DNA of 45,274 bases from contig NZ_CAJYES010000070.1 of NCBI RefSeq assembly GCF_913773995.1, forward strand, positions 1 to 45,274. Direction: 5' to 3'. Under the pieces are notes generated by a model. The model made no database searches, had not been told where the DNA came from, and saw nothing but the letters and a program-made list of their open reading frames with translations. Position numbers and translations under genes: made by a program. Source of the stretch: an uncultured Pseudacidovorax sp. GTDB lineage: Bacteria; Pseudomonadota; Gammaproteobacteria; Burkholderiales; Burkholderiaceae_C. Positions 8,377-18,523 of this stretch are shown in pieces. Each line of letters opens with the position of its first letter. Positions within the stretch are counted from its first letter, which is position 1.

Positions 8377-10712
8377 TTGCCGGCCCCCGCCGCCTCAGCC
8401 ATGGCCTTCTCGCGCGCGAAGTTGGCTTCCATCTGCGGCTTGGCCGACCGGTACTGCTTGGGCCAGGTGATGGCCGTGTAGCCGATCTTGGCGGCCTCGG
8501 TCAGCGTCCAGGCCGGGTTGGCCAGGTGCGGACGCGCCACCGCGCACAGGTCGGCGCGGCCTGCGGCCAGGATGCTGTTGGCATGGTCGGCCTCGCTGAT
8601 CGCACCCACGGCGATGGTGGGGATGCCCGCCTCCTGCCGGATGCGGTCGGCGAAGGGCGTCTGGAACATGCGGCCGTAGACCGGCTTTTCCTTCTTGCTC
8701 ACCTGGCCCGAGGAGCAGTCGATCAAGTCCGCGCCCGCGGCCTTGAAGGCACGGGCGATGGCCACGGCGTCCTCGGGCGTGATGCCGCCCTCGACCCAGT
8801 CGTGGGCCGAGATGCGCACCGAGATCGGCTTGTCGACCGGCCAGGCCTCACGCACGGCGGCGAACACCTCCAGCGGATAGCGCAGCCGGTTCTCCAGGGA
8901 GCCGCCGTATTCGTCGGTGCGCTGGTTGGTCAGCGGCGAGATGAAGCTCGACAGCAGGTAGCCGTGGGCGCAGTGCAGTTCCAGCCAGTCGGCGCCGGCC
9001 TCCGCCGCGGCGCGGGTGGATGCGACGAACTGCGCCTTGACCTCCGCCATGTCCTCGTGCGTCATGCCGCGCGAGAGCTGGCTCACGCCCTCCAGGTACT
9101 GCTGCGGCGATGCCGACAGCAGCGGCCAGTTGCCCGACTCCAGCGGCTGGTCGATGCCCTCCCACGCCAGGCGGGTGGAGGCCTTGGCGCCGGCATGGCC
9201 GATCTGGATCGCGAACTTCGCATCGCTGTTGGCGTGGATCCAGTCCGCGATGCGCTTGAAGGCCACCGTGTGCTCGGGCTTGTAGAGGCCCGGGCAGCCG
9301 GGGGTGATGCGGCCTTCGGGGCTCACGCAGGTCATCTCGGCGAAGACAAGGCCGGCGCCGCCCATGGCGCGCGCGCCCAGGTGCACCAGGTGGTAGTCGC
9401 CGGCCACGCCGTCCACCGCCGAGTACTGCGCCATGGGCGAGACGACGATGCGGTTCTTGAGGGTGACGCCACGCACCGTGTAGGGCGTGAACATGGGCGG
9501 CGGCGGGGTCTTGCCTTCTGGGACCGGTACGTCGGCACGTTGCGCGAACCAGCGCTCGTAGCCTTCGAGCCAGCCGCGGTCGCGCAGGCGCAGGTTCTCG
9601 TGGCTGATGCGCTGACTGCGCGTGAGCATCGAGTACATGAACTGCTCCGGCTCCAGCTGATCGCAGTAGCGCTTGCCGCAGACCTCGAACCATTCCATGG
9701 CGTTCCAGGCGGCGTTCTGGATGCGCAGCGTCTCCACGCGGCGGGCTTCCTGGTAGGCCTTCAGCACCTCGGGGATGTGCTCGCGGGTATCACCTTCGCG
9801 GACGAACAGGCGGGCCAGCTCGATGGCGTCCTCGATGGCCAGCTTGGTGCCGGAGCCGATGGCGAAGTGCGCCGTGTGCACCGCGTCGCCCATCAGCACC
9901 ACATGGCTGCCGTGCTCGTTCTGCAGCGACCACTGCTCGCAGACCACGCGCTGGAAGTTGATCCAGGCCGAGCCGCGCAGGTGCCGGGCATTGGTCATCA
10001 GCTTGGCGCCCTGCAGGTCGCCGGCGAAAAGCTTCTCGCAGAAGTCGATGGACTGCTGCTGGTCGGCCTGGTCCAGGCCGTGGGCCTTCCAGGTGTCCTC
10101 GGTGGTCTCGACGATGAAGGTCGAGGTGGTGTCGTCGAACTTGTAGATGTGGGCCTGGAACCAGCCGTGCTCGGTGCGCTGGAAGTCGAAGGTGAAGGCC
10201 TCGTAGACCTTGTTGGTGCCCAGCCAGATGAAGCGATTGGGCCGCGCCACGATGTCGGGCTTGAAGACGTCGGCGTACTTGCTGCGGATGCGCGAGTTGA
10301 CACCGTCGCTGGCGATGATGAGGTCGGCGTCTGGATAGTCGGCGTCGCTGTCGGCCTCGGTCTCGAACACCAGGTTGACGCCCAGCGCCTCGCAGCGCGC
10401 CTGCAGGATGTTCAGCAGCTTCTTGCGGCCGATGCCCACGAAGCCGTGGCCGCCCGAGCGGATGCGCCGGCCCTTGAACAACAGCTCGATGTCGTCCCAG
10501 TGGTTGAAGGCCTGCTCGATCTCGTCGGCCGTCTCGCGGTCGCAGGCGCGCATGTTCTCCATGGTGGCGTCCGAGAAGACCACGCCCCAGCCGAAGGTGT
10601 CGTAGGGCTTGTTGCGCTCGACCACGGTCACCTCGTGACCGGGGTTGTGCTTCTTCATCAGCAGTGCGAAGTACAGGCCGGCCGGCCCGCCGCCGATGCA
10701 GACGATGTTCAT
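8373..10712 (-). CDS. 2-aminobenzoyl-CoA monooxygenase/reductase-like fusion (salicylyl-CoA 5-hydroxylase/oxidoreductase type)
   Basis: 779 residues with two fused domains. Residues 1-~395 are a class A FAD monooxygenase: [14 protein letters not shown] dinucleotide motif at 5-18, [13 protein letters not shown] at 134-146, and [16 protein letters not shown] at 275-290. Residues ~405-770 are an old-yellow-enzyme-type FMN oxidoreductase, with [22 protein letters not shown] at 505-510 and [11 protein letters not shown]. This architecture is that of the Azoarcus evansii 2-aminobenzoyl-CoA monooxygenase/reductase, which hydroxylates and then reduces the aromatic ring using NADH and O2. First gene of the operon; RBS AAAGGAG precedes MNIVCIGG. 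Automated pipelines often name it salicylyl-CoA 5-hydroxylase; the linked CoA ligase and downstream genes favour anthranilate. Confidence 0.9.
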   Translation of the reverse strand: MNIVCIGGGPAGLYFALLMKKHNPGHEVTVVERNKPYDTFGWGVVFSDATMENMRACDRETADEIEQAFNHWDDIELLFKGRRIRSGGHGFVGIGRKKLLNILQARCEALGVNLVFETEADSDADYPDADLIIASDGVNSRIRSKYADVFKPDIVARPNRFIWLGTNKVYEAFTFDFQRTEHGWFQAHIYKFDDTTSTFIVETTEDTWKAHGLDQADQQQSIDFCEKLFAGDLQGAKLMTNARHLRGSAWINFQRVVCEQWSLQNEHGSHVVLMGDAVHTAHFAIGSGTKLAIEDAIELARLFVREGDTREHIPEVLKAYQEARRVETLRIQNAAWNAMEWFEVCGKRYCDQLEPEQFMYSMLTRSQRISHENLRLRDRGWLEGYERWFAQRADVPVPEGKTPPPPMFTPYTVRGVTLKNRIVVSPMAQYSAVDGVAGDYHLVHLGARAMGGAGLVFAEMTCVSPEGRITPGCPGLYKPEHTVAFKRIADWIHANSDAKFAIQIGHAGAKASTRLAWEGIDQPLESGNWPLLSASPQQYLEGVSQLSRGMTHEDMAEVKAQFVASTRAAAEAGADWLELHCAHGYLLSSFISPLTNQRTDEYGGSLENRLRYPLEVFAAVREAWPVDKPISVRISAHDWVEGGITPEDAVAIARAFKAAGADLIDCSSGQVSKKEKPVYGRMFQTPFADRIRQEAGIPTIAVGAISEADHANSILAAGRADLCAVARPHLANPAWTLTEAAKIGYTAITWPKQYRSAKPQMEANFAREKAMAEAAGAGK

Positions 10713-10754
10713 GGAGAGGCTCCTTTGCGATGGCTTGGGATGGAGTCTCCTCCT

Positions 10755-10778
10755 CATTTAGTTTAGTTGTCAAGCAAT
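10755..10778 (-). promoter_or_regulatory. Shared 24-bp box in the divergent promoter region
   Basis: TTTAGTTGTCAAGCAAT (10762-10778) contains the imperfect palindrome TTAGTTG-T-CAAGCAA, resembling sites for MarR-type regulators. It lies 43-66 bases upstream of the monooxygenase/reductase start and in the 257-base gap shared with the StyA-like gene. A related copy lies at 2527-2550. Read on the minus strand it contains TTGACA, a consensus -35 hexamer, though I see no good -10. An operator role is inferred. Confidence 0.5.
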
Positions 10779-10969
10779 TCGGGCGGCGCCCGGGTCGCGT
10801 CCGCAACTCCTGCAGCGGACGGACAGGCGCTGCGGCCAGCGGATAGCGGCGGCGCGAGGCGCTTCCTAGCATGGCCCTGCCACTGTCGGGAAAGGCCCGC
10901 CGGTGCACCGCGAACCCTTCTTCGTCCCTCTTCCTTCCTCTTCGTCTGCAACCGCCAGGAGAACCATCC

Positions 10970-12217
10970 ATGAGCCGCAAGATCGCCATCGTCGGAGCGG
11001 GCCAGTCCGGCCTGCCCCTGGCCCTCGCCCTGCAGGGCCGGGGCGACACCGTCACCCTGGTCACCAACCGCAGCCCGGACGAGTTGCGCCGTGGCAAGGT
11101 GATGTCCAGCCAGTGCATGTTCGACAACGCGCTGCAGATCGAGCGCGATTTCGGCCTGGACCTGTGGGCGGACGACTGCCCGCCCGTGGAGGGCATCGGT
11201 CTCACGGTGCCGCACCCCGAGCAGCCGGGCGAGCGCCTGATCGACTGGTCGGCCCGACTGGACCGGCCAGCGCAGGCGGTGGACCAGCGGCTGAAGATGC
11301 CGGCCTGGATGGAGCTGTTCCGCGAGCGCGGCGGCAACCTGGTGTTGCAGGACGCTGGGATCGCCGAGCTGGAAGAGTTGGCTGCCACGCATGACCTGGT
11401 GGTGGTGTCGGCCGGCAAGGGCGAGATCGTTCGCCTGTTCGAGCGCGACCCGGTGCGCAGCGTGTTCACGCAGCCGATGCGCGCGCTGGCCCTGACCTAT
11501 GTGCACGGCATGACGCCGCGCACGCCCTACTCGCGCGTGTGCTTCAACCTGATCCCGGGCGTCGGCGAGTACTTCGTCTTTCCCGCGCTGACGCTCAGCG
11601 GGCCGTGCGAGATCATGGTGTTCGAAGGCGTGCCGGGCGGCCCGATGGACTGCTGGAGCGACATCCGCACGCCCGAGGACCATCTGCGGCAGAGCCTGAA
11701 GATCCTCGACACCTACCTGCCCTGGGAGGCCGAACGGTGTCGCGACGTGCGCCTGACCGACGACGGCGGCGTGCTGGCCGGCCGCTTCGTGCCGACCGTG
11801 CGCCGACCCGTGGGCACGCTGCCCTCGGGCCGCCAGGTCCTCGGCATGGGCGACGCGGTGTGCGTGAACGACCCGATCACGGGTCAGGGCTCCAACAATG
11901 CGACCAAGGCCTTCAAGGTGGTGCACGACGCGATCGTGGCGCGTGGCGACGCGCCCTTCGACGCCGCGTGGATGAATGCGACCTTCGAGCGCTTCTGGGA
12001 CTATGCCCAGCACGTGGTGCGCTGGACCAACACGCTGCTGGAGCCACCACCGCCCCATGTGCTGAACCTGCTGGGCGCGGCGGGCCAGATCCCGGGCGTG
12101 GCGCATGTCATCGCCAACAACTTCAACCATCCGCCGGGGTTCTTCCCGTGGTGGACCGATGCGCAGGCCTGCGAGCGGTTCATCGCTGACCAGGCGGGGG
12201 CTGCTGTACCAGCTTGA
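10970..12217 (+). CDS. StyA-like styrene/indole monooxygenase (FAD-dependent, two-component)
   Basis: 415 residues. The N-terminal KIAIVGAGQSGLPLALALQGRG is the FAD-binding Rossmann motif, followed by VTLVTNRSPDELRRGKVMSSQCMF, which matches the StyA arrangement (TDRKPDE and following). The central block TPYSRVCFNLIPGVGEYFVFPAL and the C-terminal GDAVCVNDPITGQGSNNATKAF (second FAD motif with the QGxN signature) also follow StyA, as does the overall length. Such enzymes use FADH2 from a separate reductase to epoxidise styrene or indole. AGGAGA precedes the ATG. Divergent from the anthranilyl-CoA operon, an indole-oxidising role feeding anthranilate is attractive but inferred. The flavin reductase at 17-577 is the possible partner. 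Confidence 0.85.
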   Translation: MSRKIAIVGAGQSGLPLALALQGRGDTVTLVTNRSPDELRRGKVMSSQCMFDNALQIERDFGLDLWADDCPPVEGIGLTVPHPEQPGERLIDWSARLDRPAQAVDQRLKMPAWMELFRERGGNLVLQDAGIAELEELAATHDLVVVSAGKGEIVRLFERDPVRSVFTQPMRALALTYVHGMTPRTPYSRVCFNLIPGVGEYFVFPALTLSGPCEIMVFEGVPGGPMDCWSDIRTPEDHLRQSLKILDTYLPWEAERCRDVRLTDDGGVLAGRFVPTVRRPVGTLPSGRQVLGMGDAVCVNDPITGQGSNNATKAFKVVHDAIVARGDAPFDAAWMNATFERFWDYAQHVVRWTNTLLEPPPPHVLNLLGAAGQIPGVAHVIANNFNHPPGFFPWWTDAQACERFIADQAGAAVPA

Positions 12218-12275
12218 TCGGCTGCCGCGAGTCGGCTCGTCGGCTCGTCGGTCGGTGGTCCGTTGGCGATGGTCC

Positions 12276-12523
12276 GGCCCTGGCGCCGGTGAGGGCGTGG
12301 CGGCGCTTCAAGTGGGGCGGTCGGCGCTGCGCGCCGACTCCCCTCCGGTGCTCGGACAGACGGGCCGCGGCAGAACTCGCTACGCGCTTCGCGCTGCGCT
12401 CAAACAACTGCCGCGAGTCAGATCACGAAGCAGGCCTGTCCTTCGGCAGGCCCGCAGCCCGTCCGCCCTGCGCTCCTCGGCACCCCACAGGCGCGCCGCC
12501 ACGCCCTCACCGGCACCAGGGCC
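12276..12523. repeat. Structured repeat element, copy 1
   Basis: Bounded by 31-base inverted repeats at 12276-12306 and 12493-12523 with one mismatch. The inside carries a hairpin GTCGGCG/CGCCGAC (12320-12338) and a 77-base core (12376-12452) that matches the reverse complement of 12865-12941 at 73 positions by my count. No convincing protein is encoded. The second copy lies at 12793-13042 in inverted orientation. Confidence 0.75.
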
Positions 12524-12574
12524 TACGTTGGGGGTGATCGGCCGGCACTACGTCCTGCACCCCGCACTCCGCAC

Positions 12575-12652
<78 letters not shown>

Positions 12653-12693
12653 CTCTGCGCCGAAGCGTGCTCACTTGCCGTCCTGGCTGGACT

Positions 12694-12714
12694 CCTTCCC
12701 CCACTGGGGGAAGG
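12694..12714. repeat. 21-base palindromic hairpin
   Basis: CCTTCCCCCA and TGGGGGAAGG pair around a single C, giving a perfect 21-base palindrome. It is similar in style to the hairpin at 2622-2644 and is probably another dispersed intergenic repeat. No T-tract follows immediately. Confidence 0.65.
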
Positions 12715-12792
12715 CAGGGATGGGGGCCAGTGCGCCGTTACGGTTGGTGTGCAGACAATCCCTGCCTTTTTGATGCCCAACGCGCGTCTCCA

Positions 12793-13042
12793 CGCGCCGG
12801 CGCTGGGCCCAGGGCGCGCGGGCGATTTCGGGGTCGGCGAGGCGCGCAGGATGGACGGGCTGCAGGCCTGCCGAAGGACAGGCCTGCTTCGTGATCTGAC
12901 TCGCGGCGTTTGTCTGAGCGCAGCGCGGAGCGCGTAGCGAGTTATGCCGCGTGCCCGTCCATCCGAGCACCGCAGCGGAGTCGGCCCGCAGGGCCGACCG
13001 ACCCCGTATGAACCCGCGCGCCCTGGGCCCGGCGCCGGCGCG
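12793..13042. repeat. Structured repeat element, copy 2 (inverted)
   Basis: Bounded by 30-base inverted repeats at 12793-12822 and 13013-13042 with one mismatch. Their sequence differs from the terminal stems of copy 1. The internal hairpin at 12980-12998 is GTCGGCC/GGCCGAC on the opposite strand, where copy 1 has GTCGGCG/CGCCGAC: a swapped base pair that keeps pairing. The 77-base core at 12865-12941 is the inverted match to copy 1. The remaining parts of 12218-13233 show no supported gene. Confidence 0.75.
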
Positions 13043-13233
13043 CACCCCATGCCCGGCACCGGCGCGCACCCCGGCCCCCCCACCGAGCACACGGAACCCG
13101 CCGCCCTCTGAACACCTCGTTCATGGCAACTGCGAGAGACCCGACAACCGAGCCACAAACTTCCGTCGCGATTCGGATAGCCACCCGCCCGAACCGGATA
13201 GCCCCGAACGACAGCCAAGGCAAAGATGCCCCC

Positions 13234-14832
13234 ATGGCAAGCCCCGCAACCTCAGCCCCAGACGACGTGCTGCTCATCGGCAGCGGCATCAACGGCCTCG
13301 TGTGTGCCGCCCTGCTCGCCCGCAAGGGCCGCAAGGTGCGCGTACTGGAGCGCGAGGCCACGCTCGGCGGCTGCATCCGCACCGACGAGCTGACGCTGCC
13401 CGGCTTCCAGCACGACACGCTCTCCACCGCGCATCCGCTCTTCCTCGTCGGCCCTGCCTACGCAGCCCTCGGCAAGGCGCTGCACGAGGCGGGCCTCGCC
13501 TACTGCAACACCGACAGCCCCACCGGTGTGCTGATGCCCGATGGCCGCCACCTGGTCCTGTCCACCTCGCGCCAGCTCAACCGCCAGCGCATGGAAGCGC
13601 TGCATGCCGGCGACGGCGCGGCCTTCGTGCAGACGCTGGAGGGCATGGCCGAGCGCGCCCCACTGGTCTTCTCCTTGCTGGGCAACGAGCTGTGGAAATT
13701 CGACACCGCCCGCACCCTTGCCGGCGCCGCCTGGAAGGACGGCCCACATGCCTTGGCCGGCTTCTTCGGCGAAGCCCTGACGCCCGCCCGGCCCTGGCTG
13801 CAGCAGCGCTTCGGGTCGGACCTGGTCGGCGCGCTGCTTGCGCCCTGGGTACTGCATTGCGGCCTGGGGCCGGACTCTCCACTCTCCGCGCTGATGGCGC
13901 AGGTCGTCGCGTTCACGCTGGAGGCGGTGGGCATGCCGCTGGTCCAGGGCGGCAATGCCAACACCGTGCGCGCCTTCGAGCGGCTGATCCGCGACGCCGA
14001 CGGCACGCTGGAGACCGGCTGTGATGTCGAACGCATCCTGGTCGAACGCGGCCGCGCCGTCGGCGTGCGGCTGGTCGGCGGTCGCGAGCTGCGGGCCGGC
14101 GAGGTGGTGGTCAGCGCCACGCCCACGCAGCTCTACGGCCGCCTGCTGGCGCCCGAGCACATCCCGCCCGAGATCGCCGGCCAGGCCCGTCAGTGGCGCT
14201 ACGGCAAGGGCAACATGCAGATCCACCTCGCGCTCTCCGAGCCGCCGCAGTGGCCGGATCGCGCGCTCGACAAGGTCGGCTACCTGCACCTGAGTGGCGG
14301 GCCGGACGCCATCTCGCGCGCCGTCAACGAGGCCGAGCGCGGCCTGCTGCCTGCCGCGCCCACCATCTGCGTCGCACAGCCCACCGCGCTGGACCCGAGC
14401 CGAGCGCCCGAAGGCCGGCACATCCTGTGGATCCAGCTGCCCGAATGCCCGCGCGAGCCCGTCGGCGATGCGGCCGGCGAACTGGAGGTGCCGCCCGGCG
14501 GCCAATGGACGGAGACACTGCGCGAGGCCTATGCGGACCGCGTGATCGCCCAGATCGCCCGCCACGCGCCCAACCTGCCCGGCAGCATCCTCGGCCGCGC
14601 CGTGCTCTCGCCGGCGGACCTGCCGCGCCTCAACATGAACCTGGTGGGGGGCGACCCGTATGGCGGCGACTGTGCCCTCGACCAGTACTTCCTCTGGCGC
14701 CCCCTGCGCGGGCTGCGCAACCACGAGACCCCGGTCGCCCATCTCTGGCACATCGGCGCCTCCACCCATCCCGGGCCGGGACTCGGCGGCGCGTCGGGTG
14801 TGCATGTGGCCCGGGCCCTCGGGGCCCTGTGA
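13234..14832 (+). CDS. FAD-dependent oxidoreductase, phytoene desaturase/PYROXD2-like
   Basis: 532 residues from the chosen ATG (MASPATSAPDDVLLIGSG). The N-terminus has LLIGSGINGLVCAALLARKGRKVRVLEREATLGGCIRT, the dinucleotide-binding motif with the GG-doublet of the amine oxidase/phytoene desaturase superfamily. The C-terminal HLWHIGASTHPGPGLGGASGVHVA is the conserved FAD-binding closing motif. Function is unknown; PYROXD2-like bacterial proteins remain poorly characterised. An ATG at 13123 would add 37 residues without homology-like character, and neither start has a strong RBS. The cyclase-family gene follows 72 bases later. A role in oxidising an indole- or tricarboxylate-derived intermediate is only a guess from context. 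Confidence 0.8.
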   Translation: MASPATSAPDDVLLIGSGINGLVCAALLARKGRKVRVLEREATLGGCIRTDELTLPGFQHDTLSTAHPLFLVGPAYAALGKALHEAGLAYCNTDSPTGVLMPDGRHLVLSTSRQLNRQRMEALHAGDGAAFVQTLEGMAERAPLVFSLLGNELWKFDTARTLAGAAWKDGPHALAGFFGEALTPARPWLQQRFGSDLVGALLAPWVLHCGLGPDSPLSALMAQVVAFTLEAVGMPLVQGGNANTVRAFERLIRDADGTLETGCDVERILVERGRAVGVRLVGGRELRAGEVVVSATPTQLYGRLLAPEHIPPEIAGQARQWRYGKGNMQIHLALSEPPQWPDRALDKVGYLHLSGGPDAISRAVNEAERGLLPAAPTICVAQPTALDPSRAPEGRHILWIQLPECPREPVGDAAGELEVPPGGQWTETLREAYADRVIAQIARHAPNLPGSILGRAVLSPADLPRLNMNLVGGDPYGGDCALDQYFLWRPLRGLRNHETPVAHLWHIGASTHPGPGLGGASGVHVARALGAL

Positions 14833-14904
14833 CGACTGCATCCGCGGCCCCCTTCCCTCTTCATCCCTTCCCCGCTCGCACTTTTCCCCACGGAGCCCAC
14901 GACC

Positions 14905-15693
14905 ATGACCGCCTCCCTCGCCCAGTTCGCCCAGGACATCGCCACCGGCGCCCTGCGCGTCGTCGACCTGACGCAGACCCTGTCGCCCCGCTTCCCGGCC
15001 CTGCAGTTGCCGCCGCAGTTCGGCCAAGTGTGGGCCTTCAAGATGGAGCGCATCTCGCAGTACGACGAGGCCGGCCCCGGCTGGTACTGGAACAACTTCT
15101 CCTGCGGCGAGCACACCGGCACGCACTTCGACGCGCCCGCGCACTGGATCACCGGCAAGGACCATCCGGCCAACACGGTGGACACGATCGACCCGAGCGT
15201 GTTCATCGGCCCGGCCTGCGTGATCGATGCCAGCGCCCCGGTGGCCGACAACCCCGACTGGCTGCTCACCGTGGATTTCCTGCGCGCCTGGGAAGAGACC
15301 CACGGCCGCATCCCGGCCGGCGCCTGGGTGCTGCTGCGCACCGACTGGTCCCGGCGCATCGACGACCCCGCCGCCTTCGTCAACATGCGCGAGGACGGCG
15401 CCCACACGCCCGGCCCCACGCAGGAGGCCGTCGAATGGCTGATCGGCGAGCGCAACGTGCGCGGCTTCGGCGTCGAGACCATCAACACCGACGCCGGCCA
15501 GTCCTATGCCTGGCCGATGGCCTACCCCTGCCACACACTGATGCATGGCGCCAACAAGTACGGCCTGCAGTGCCTGAAGAACCTCGACCAGTTGCCGCCC
15601 CAGGGCGCCATCGTGCTGGCCGCGCCGCTGAAGATCGAGGGCGGCTCGGGCAGCCCGCTGCGGGTGCTGGCGCTGGTGGGCGCCGACCACTGA
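14905..15693 (+). CDS. Cyclase-family metal hydrolase (isatin hydrolase/kynurenine formamidase-like)
   Basis: 262 residues. HTGTHFDAPAHW is the metal-binding signature HxGTHxDxPxH of the cyclase superfamily, preceded by VVDLTQTLSPRFP at the N-terminus, as usual. Family members include kynurenine formamidase (about 210 residues) and isatin hydrolase (about 260), both Mn/Zn enzymes hydrolysing an amide next to an aryl ring. Length fits isatin hydrolase better. Together with the StyA-like monooxygenase and the anthranilyl-CoA operon, an isatin to isatinate step is plausible. Many cyclase-family proteins have other or unknown substrates, so the specific activity is tentative. Confidence 0.82.
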   Translation: MTASLAQFAQDIATGALRVVDLTQTLSPRFPALQLPPQFGQVWAFKMERISQYDEAGPGWYWNNFSCGEHTGTHFDAPAHWITGKDHPANTVDTIDPSVFIGPACVIDASAPVADNPDWLLTVDFLRAWEETHGRIPAGAWVLLRTDWSRRIDDPAAFVNMREDGAHTPGPTQEAVEWLIGERNVRGFGVETINTDAGQSYAWPMAYPCHTLMHGANKYGLQCLKNLDQLPPQGAIVLAAPLKIEGGSGSPLRVLALVGADH

Positions 15694-15850
15694 GCACGCC
15701 GTCGCCGGGCGGGGCAGGCGGTCATCTCGCCGCGTGATACCCCCATGACTGCGCCCCCCTGCACCGCGGGCGTCCTGCTTCCTAAAGTGCGCCTCGTCCG
15801 GCCCGTCTCCGCGGCCGGCGAGACCCCACCAAGGAAGAGACAGTCCCACG

Positions 15851-17308
15851 ATGCAACCCGACGTGCTCGTCATCGGCGGCGGCAATGCCGCGCTGTGCGC
15901 CGCGCTGATGGCGCGCGAGGCCGGCGCCAGCGTGCTGCTGCTGGAGGCCGCGCCCCGTGCCTGGCGCGGCGGCAACTCCGCCCACACCCGCAACCTGCGC
16001 TGCATGCACGACGCGCCGCAGGACGTGCTGGTCGAGGCCTACCCGGAAGAGGAGTTCTGGCAGGACCTGCTCAAGGTCACCGGCGGCCAGACGCAAGAGC
16101 CGCTGGCGCGGCTGGCCATCCGCCATTCGGGCCACTGTCGGCCCTGGATGCGCCGCCACGGCGTGCGCTTCCAGCCGCCGCTGTCGGGCGCGCTGCATGT
16201 GGCGCGCACCAACGCCTTCTTCATGGGCGGCGGCAAGGCGCTGGTCAATGCCTACTACCGCAGCGCCGAGGCCCTGGGCGTGCAGGTGCGCTACGAGGCA
16301 CCGGTCGCGCAGCTGGAGATCGAGGACGGCCGCTTCGTGGCCGCCCATACGGCAGCGGGCGAACGCATCGCAGCCCGCAGCTGCGTGCTCGCGGCGGGCG
16401 GCTTCGAATCGAACCGCGACTGGCTGCGCGAGGCCTGGGGCCGCAATGCGCGCGGTGAATTCCCCTCCGACAACTTCCTGATCCGCGGCACGGCCTACAA
16501 CCAGGGCGTGCTGCTGCGCCACCTGCTGGACGCGCAGGGCGCCGACCGCATCGGCGACCCGACCCAGGCCCACATGGTGGCCATCGATGCCCGTGCACCG
16601 CTGTACGACGGCGGCATCTGCACCCGCATCGACTGCGTGTCGCTGGGCGTGGTGGTCAACCGCGAGGGCGAACGCTTCTACGACGAGGGCGAGGACTTCT
16701 GGCCGAAGCGCTATGCCATCTGGGGCCGGCTGGTGGCCATGCAGCCGGGGCAGATCGGCTACTCGATCATCGACAGCCAGGCCATCGGCCGCTTCATGCC
16801 GCCGGTGTTCCCGGGCGTGAAGGCCGACAGCCTGCCGGCGCTGGCCACCCAGCTGGGCCTGCCGGTCGAGGCCTTCATGCGCACGCTGGAGGCCTACAAC
16901 GCCGCCTGCCGTGGGGGCCGCTTCGACCACACCGTGCTGGACGACTGCCGCACCGAGGGCCTGACACCCGCCAAGACGCACTGGGCCCGGCCCATCGTGC
17001 AGGCGCCGTTCTACGGCTATGCGGTGCGGCCGGGCGTGACCTTCACCTACCTGGGCCTGCGCACCGACGACACCGCGGCCGTGCGCTTCGGCGGCGTGCC
17101 GAGCGACAACCTTTTCGTGGCCGGCGAAATGATGGCCGGCAACGTGCTGGGCAAGGGCTACACCGCGGGCGTGGGCATGAGCATCGGCACCGCCTTCGGC
17201 CGCATCGCTGGCCAGAACGCCGCCCGCGCCGCCCGGCAGCAGCCGCCACGCACCCTGGCGAACGTGATCGCCGACGACAAGGAAAGAGACACCCATGCAA
17301 GCGCTTGA
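15851..17308 (+). CDS. tcuA: FAD-dependent tricarballylate dehydrogenase-like protein TcuA
   Basis: 485 residues of the fumarate reductase/succinate dehydrogenase flavoprotein family. It has [32 protein letters not shown] at the N-terminus, the [13 protein letters not shown] segment characteristic of TcuA, and the C-terminal [38 protein letters not shown] motif. TcuA oxidises tricarballylate to cis-aconitate, passing electrons to TcuB. GGAAGAG lies upstream of the ATG. Its 3' end overlaps tcuB by 14 bases, showing coupling. The typical TcuC transporter is absent; a Bug-type receptor follows tcuB instead. The substrate may be another tricarboxylate. Confidence 0.9.
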   Translation: MQPDVLVIGGGNAALCAALMAREAGASVLLLEAAPRAWRGGNSAHTRNLRCMHDAPQDVLVEAYPEEEFWQDLLKVTGGQTQEPLARLAIRHSGHCRPWMRRHGVRFQPPLSGALHVARTNAFFMGGGKALVNAYYRSAEALGVQVRYEAPVAQLEIEDGRFVAAHTAAGERIAARSCVLAAGGFESNRDWLREAWGRNARGEFPSDNFLIRGTAYNQGVLLRHLLDAQGADRIGDPTQAHMVAIDARAPLYDGGICTRIDCVSLGVVVNREGERFYDEGEDFWPKRYAIWGRLVAMQPGQIGYSIIDSQAIGRFMPPVFPGVKADSLPALATQLGLPVEAFMRTLEAYNAACRGGRFDHTVLDDCRTEGLTPAKTHWARPIVQAPFYGYAVRPGVTFTYLGLRTDDTAAVRFGGVPSDNLFVAGEMMAGNVLGKGYTAGVGMSIGTAFGRIAGQNAARAARQQPPRTLANVIADDKERDTHASA

Positions 17309-18482
17309 TGCCATGGTCAACGAGGCCCGGCAGCTGGCGCTGGGCGAGGTGGTGCCGGTGCCGGCCTCCACCGCCGCCGAGGACGAGGTGGCCCGCCAGC
17401 TGCAGATCTGCAATGCCTGCCGCTACTGCGAAGGCTTCTGCGCCGTCTTTCCGGCCATGACGCGGCGGCTGGCCTTTCCGGTGGCCGACGTGCACTACCT
17501 GGCCAACCTCTGCCACAACTGCGGCGCCTGCCTGCATGCCTGCCAGTACGCACCGCCGCATGCCTTTGCCGTCAACGTGCCGCAGGCGATGGCGCGGGTG
17601 CGGGCTCGCACCTACCAGGACTACGCCTGGCCGCCGGCCCTGGGCCGGCTGTACGAGCGCAACGGCCTCACGCTGTCGGTGGCGCTGGCGTTCGGCCTGG
17701 GGCTCTTCCTGGCGCTGGCCGTGGCGCTCAAGGGCGGGCTGTGGCGGGCCGTGCCGGCCGGCGGCCATTTCTACGACCTGTTCCCGCACAACCTGATGGT
17801 GGGCCTGTTCGCGCCGGTGTTCCTGTTCGCGGTGCTGGCGCTGACGCTGGGCGTGCGCCGCTTCTGGCAGGCCGTGACGCCGGTGACCGGCGCAGTGGCC
17901 GTGAGCGGCCCGGCCGGTGCGGAGGCCGCGGCGGACATCGCGCAATTGCGCTATCTGGACGGCGGCCATGGCGAAGGCTGCCACGAGGCCGACGATGGCC
18001 CCACCCTGGCGCGGCGACGCTTCCACCACCTCACCTTCTACGGCTTCCTGCTGTGCTTCGCGGCCACGGCCGTGGCCACGCTGTACCACTATGCGCTGGG
18101 CCTGCCCGCGCCCTACGACCTGCCCAGCCTGCCCAAGCTGCTGGGCGCCGTCGGCGGCGTGATGCTGATGGTCGGCAGCGCCGGACTGGGCTGGCTGCAC
18201 CTGCGGCGCCATCCTCTCCACGGCGATGCAGCCCAGCGGCCGATGGACCGCGGCTTCATCGCGCTGCTGTTCCTCACCAGCGCCAGCGGCCTGGGCCTCT
18301 GGGCCGCCCGGGGCAGTGCCGCCATGCCGCTGATGCTGTGCCTGCACCTGGGCGCGGTCATGGCGCTGTTCGCCACCCTGCCCTACGGCAAGTTCGCCCA
18401 CGGCATCTTCCGCAGCGCCGCACTGCTGCGCTACGCCGTCGAAAAGCGGCTGCCCAACCCGGCCGCGGCCGGCGGCGAATGA
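17295..18482 (+). CDS. tcuB: Tricarballylate utilisation membrane iron-sulfur protein TcuB
   Basis: 395 residues. Two 4Fe-4S binding motifs lie near the N-terminus: [11 protein letters not shown] (Cys 39, 42, 45, 49) and [11 protein letters not shown] (Cys 73, 76, 79, 83). About six hydrophobic membrane segments follow, with histidine-rich loops ([24 protein letters not shown]) that could bind haem. TcuB reoxidises TcuA and delivers electrons to the quinone pool. Length matches the family (~380). It starts within the end of tcuA. Confidence 0.9.
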   Translation: MQALDAMVNEARQLALGEVVPVPASTAAEDEVARQLQICNACRYCEGFCAVFPAMTRRLAFPVADVHYLANLCHNCGACLHACQYAPPHAFAVNVPQAMARVRARTYQDYAWPPALGRLYERNGLTLSVALAFGLGLFLALAVALKGGLWRAVPAGGHFYDLFPHNLMVGLFAPVFLFAVLALTLGVRRFWQAVTPVTGAVAVSGPAGAEAAADIAQLRYLDGGHGEGCHEADDGPTLARRRFHHLTFYGFLLCFAATAVATLYHYALGLPAPYDLPSLPKLLGAVGGVMLMVGSAGLGWLHLRRHPLHGDAAQRPMDRGFIALLFLTSASGLGLWAARGSAAMPLMLCLHLGAVMALFATLPYGKFAHGIFRSAALLRYAVEKRLPNPAAAGGE

Positions 18483-18523
18483 GGCCTGCGCCTTCCCCTT
18501 TCCAGACCTTGCTCGGAGACACC

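Noticed and set aside
8358-10766. An 802-residue plus-strand frame opposite the monooxygenase/reductase gene
   Set aside because: The minus strand encodes clear FAD and OYE motifs throughout; the plus frame has no family features.
13252-16005. A 917-residue minus-strand frame across three plus-strand genes
   Set aside because: It spans the oxidoreductase, cyclase and start of tcuA, all with clear motifs; it is a shadow frame.
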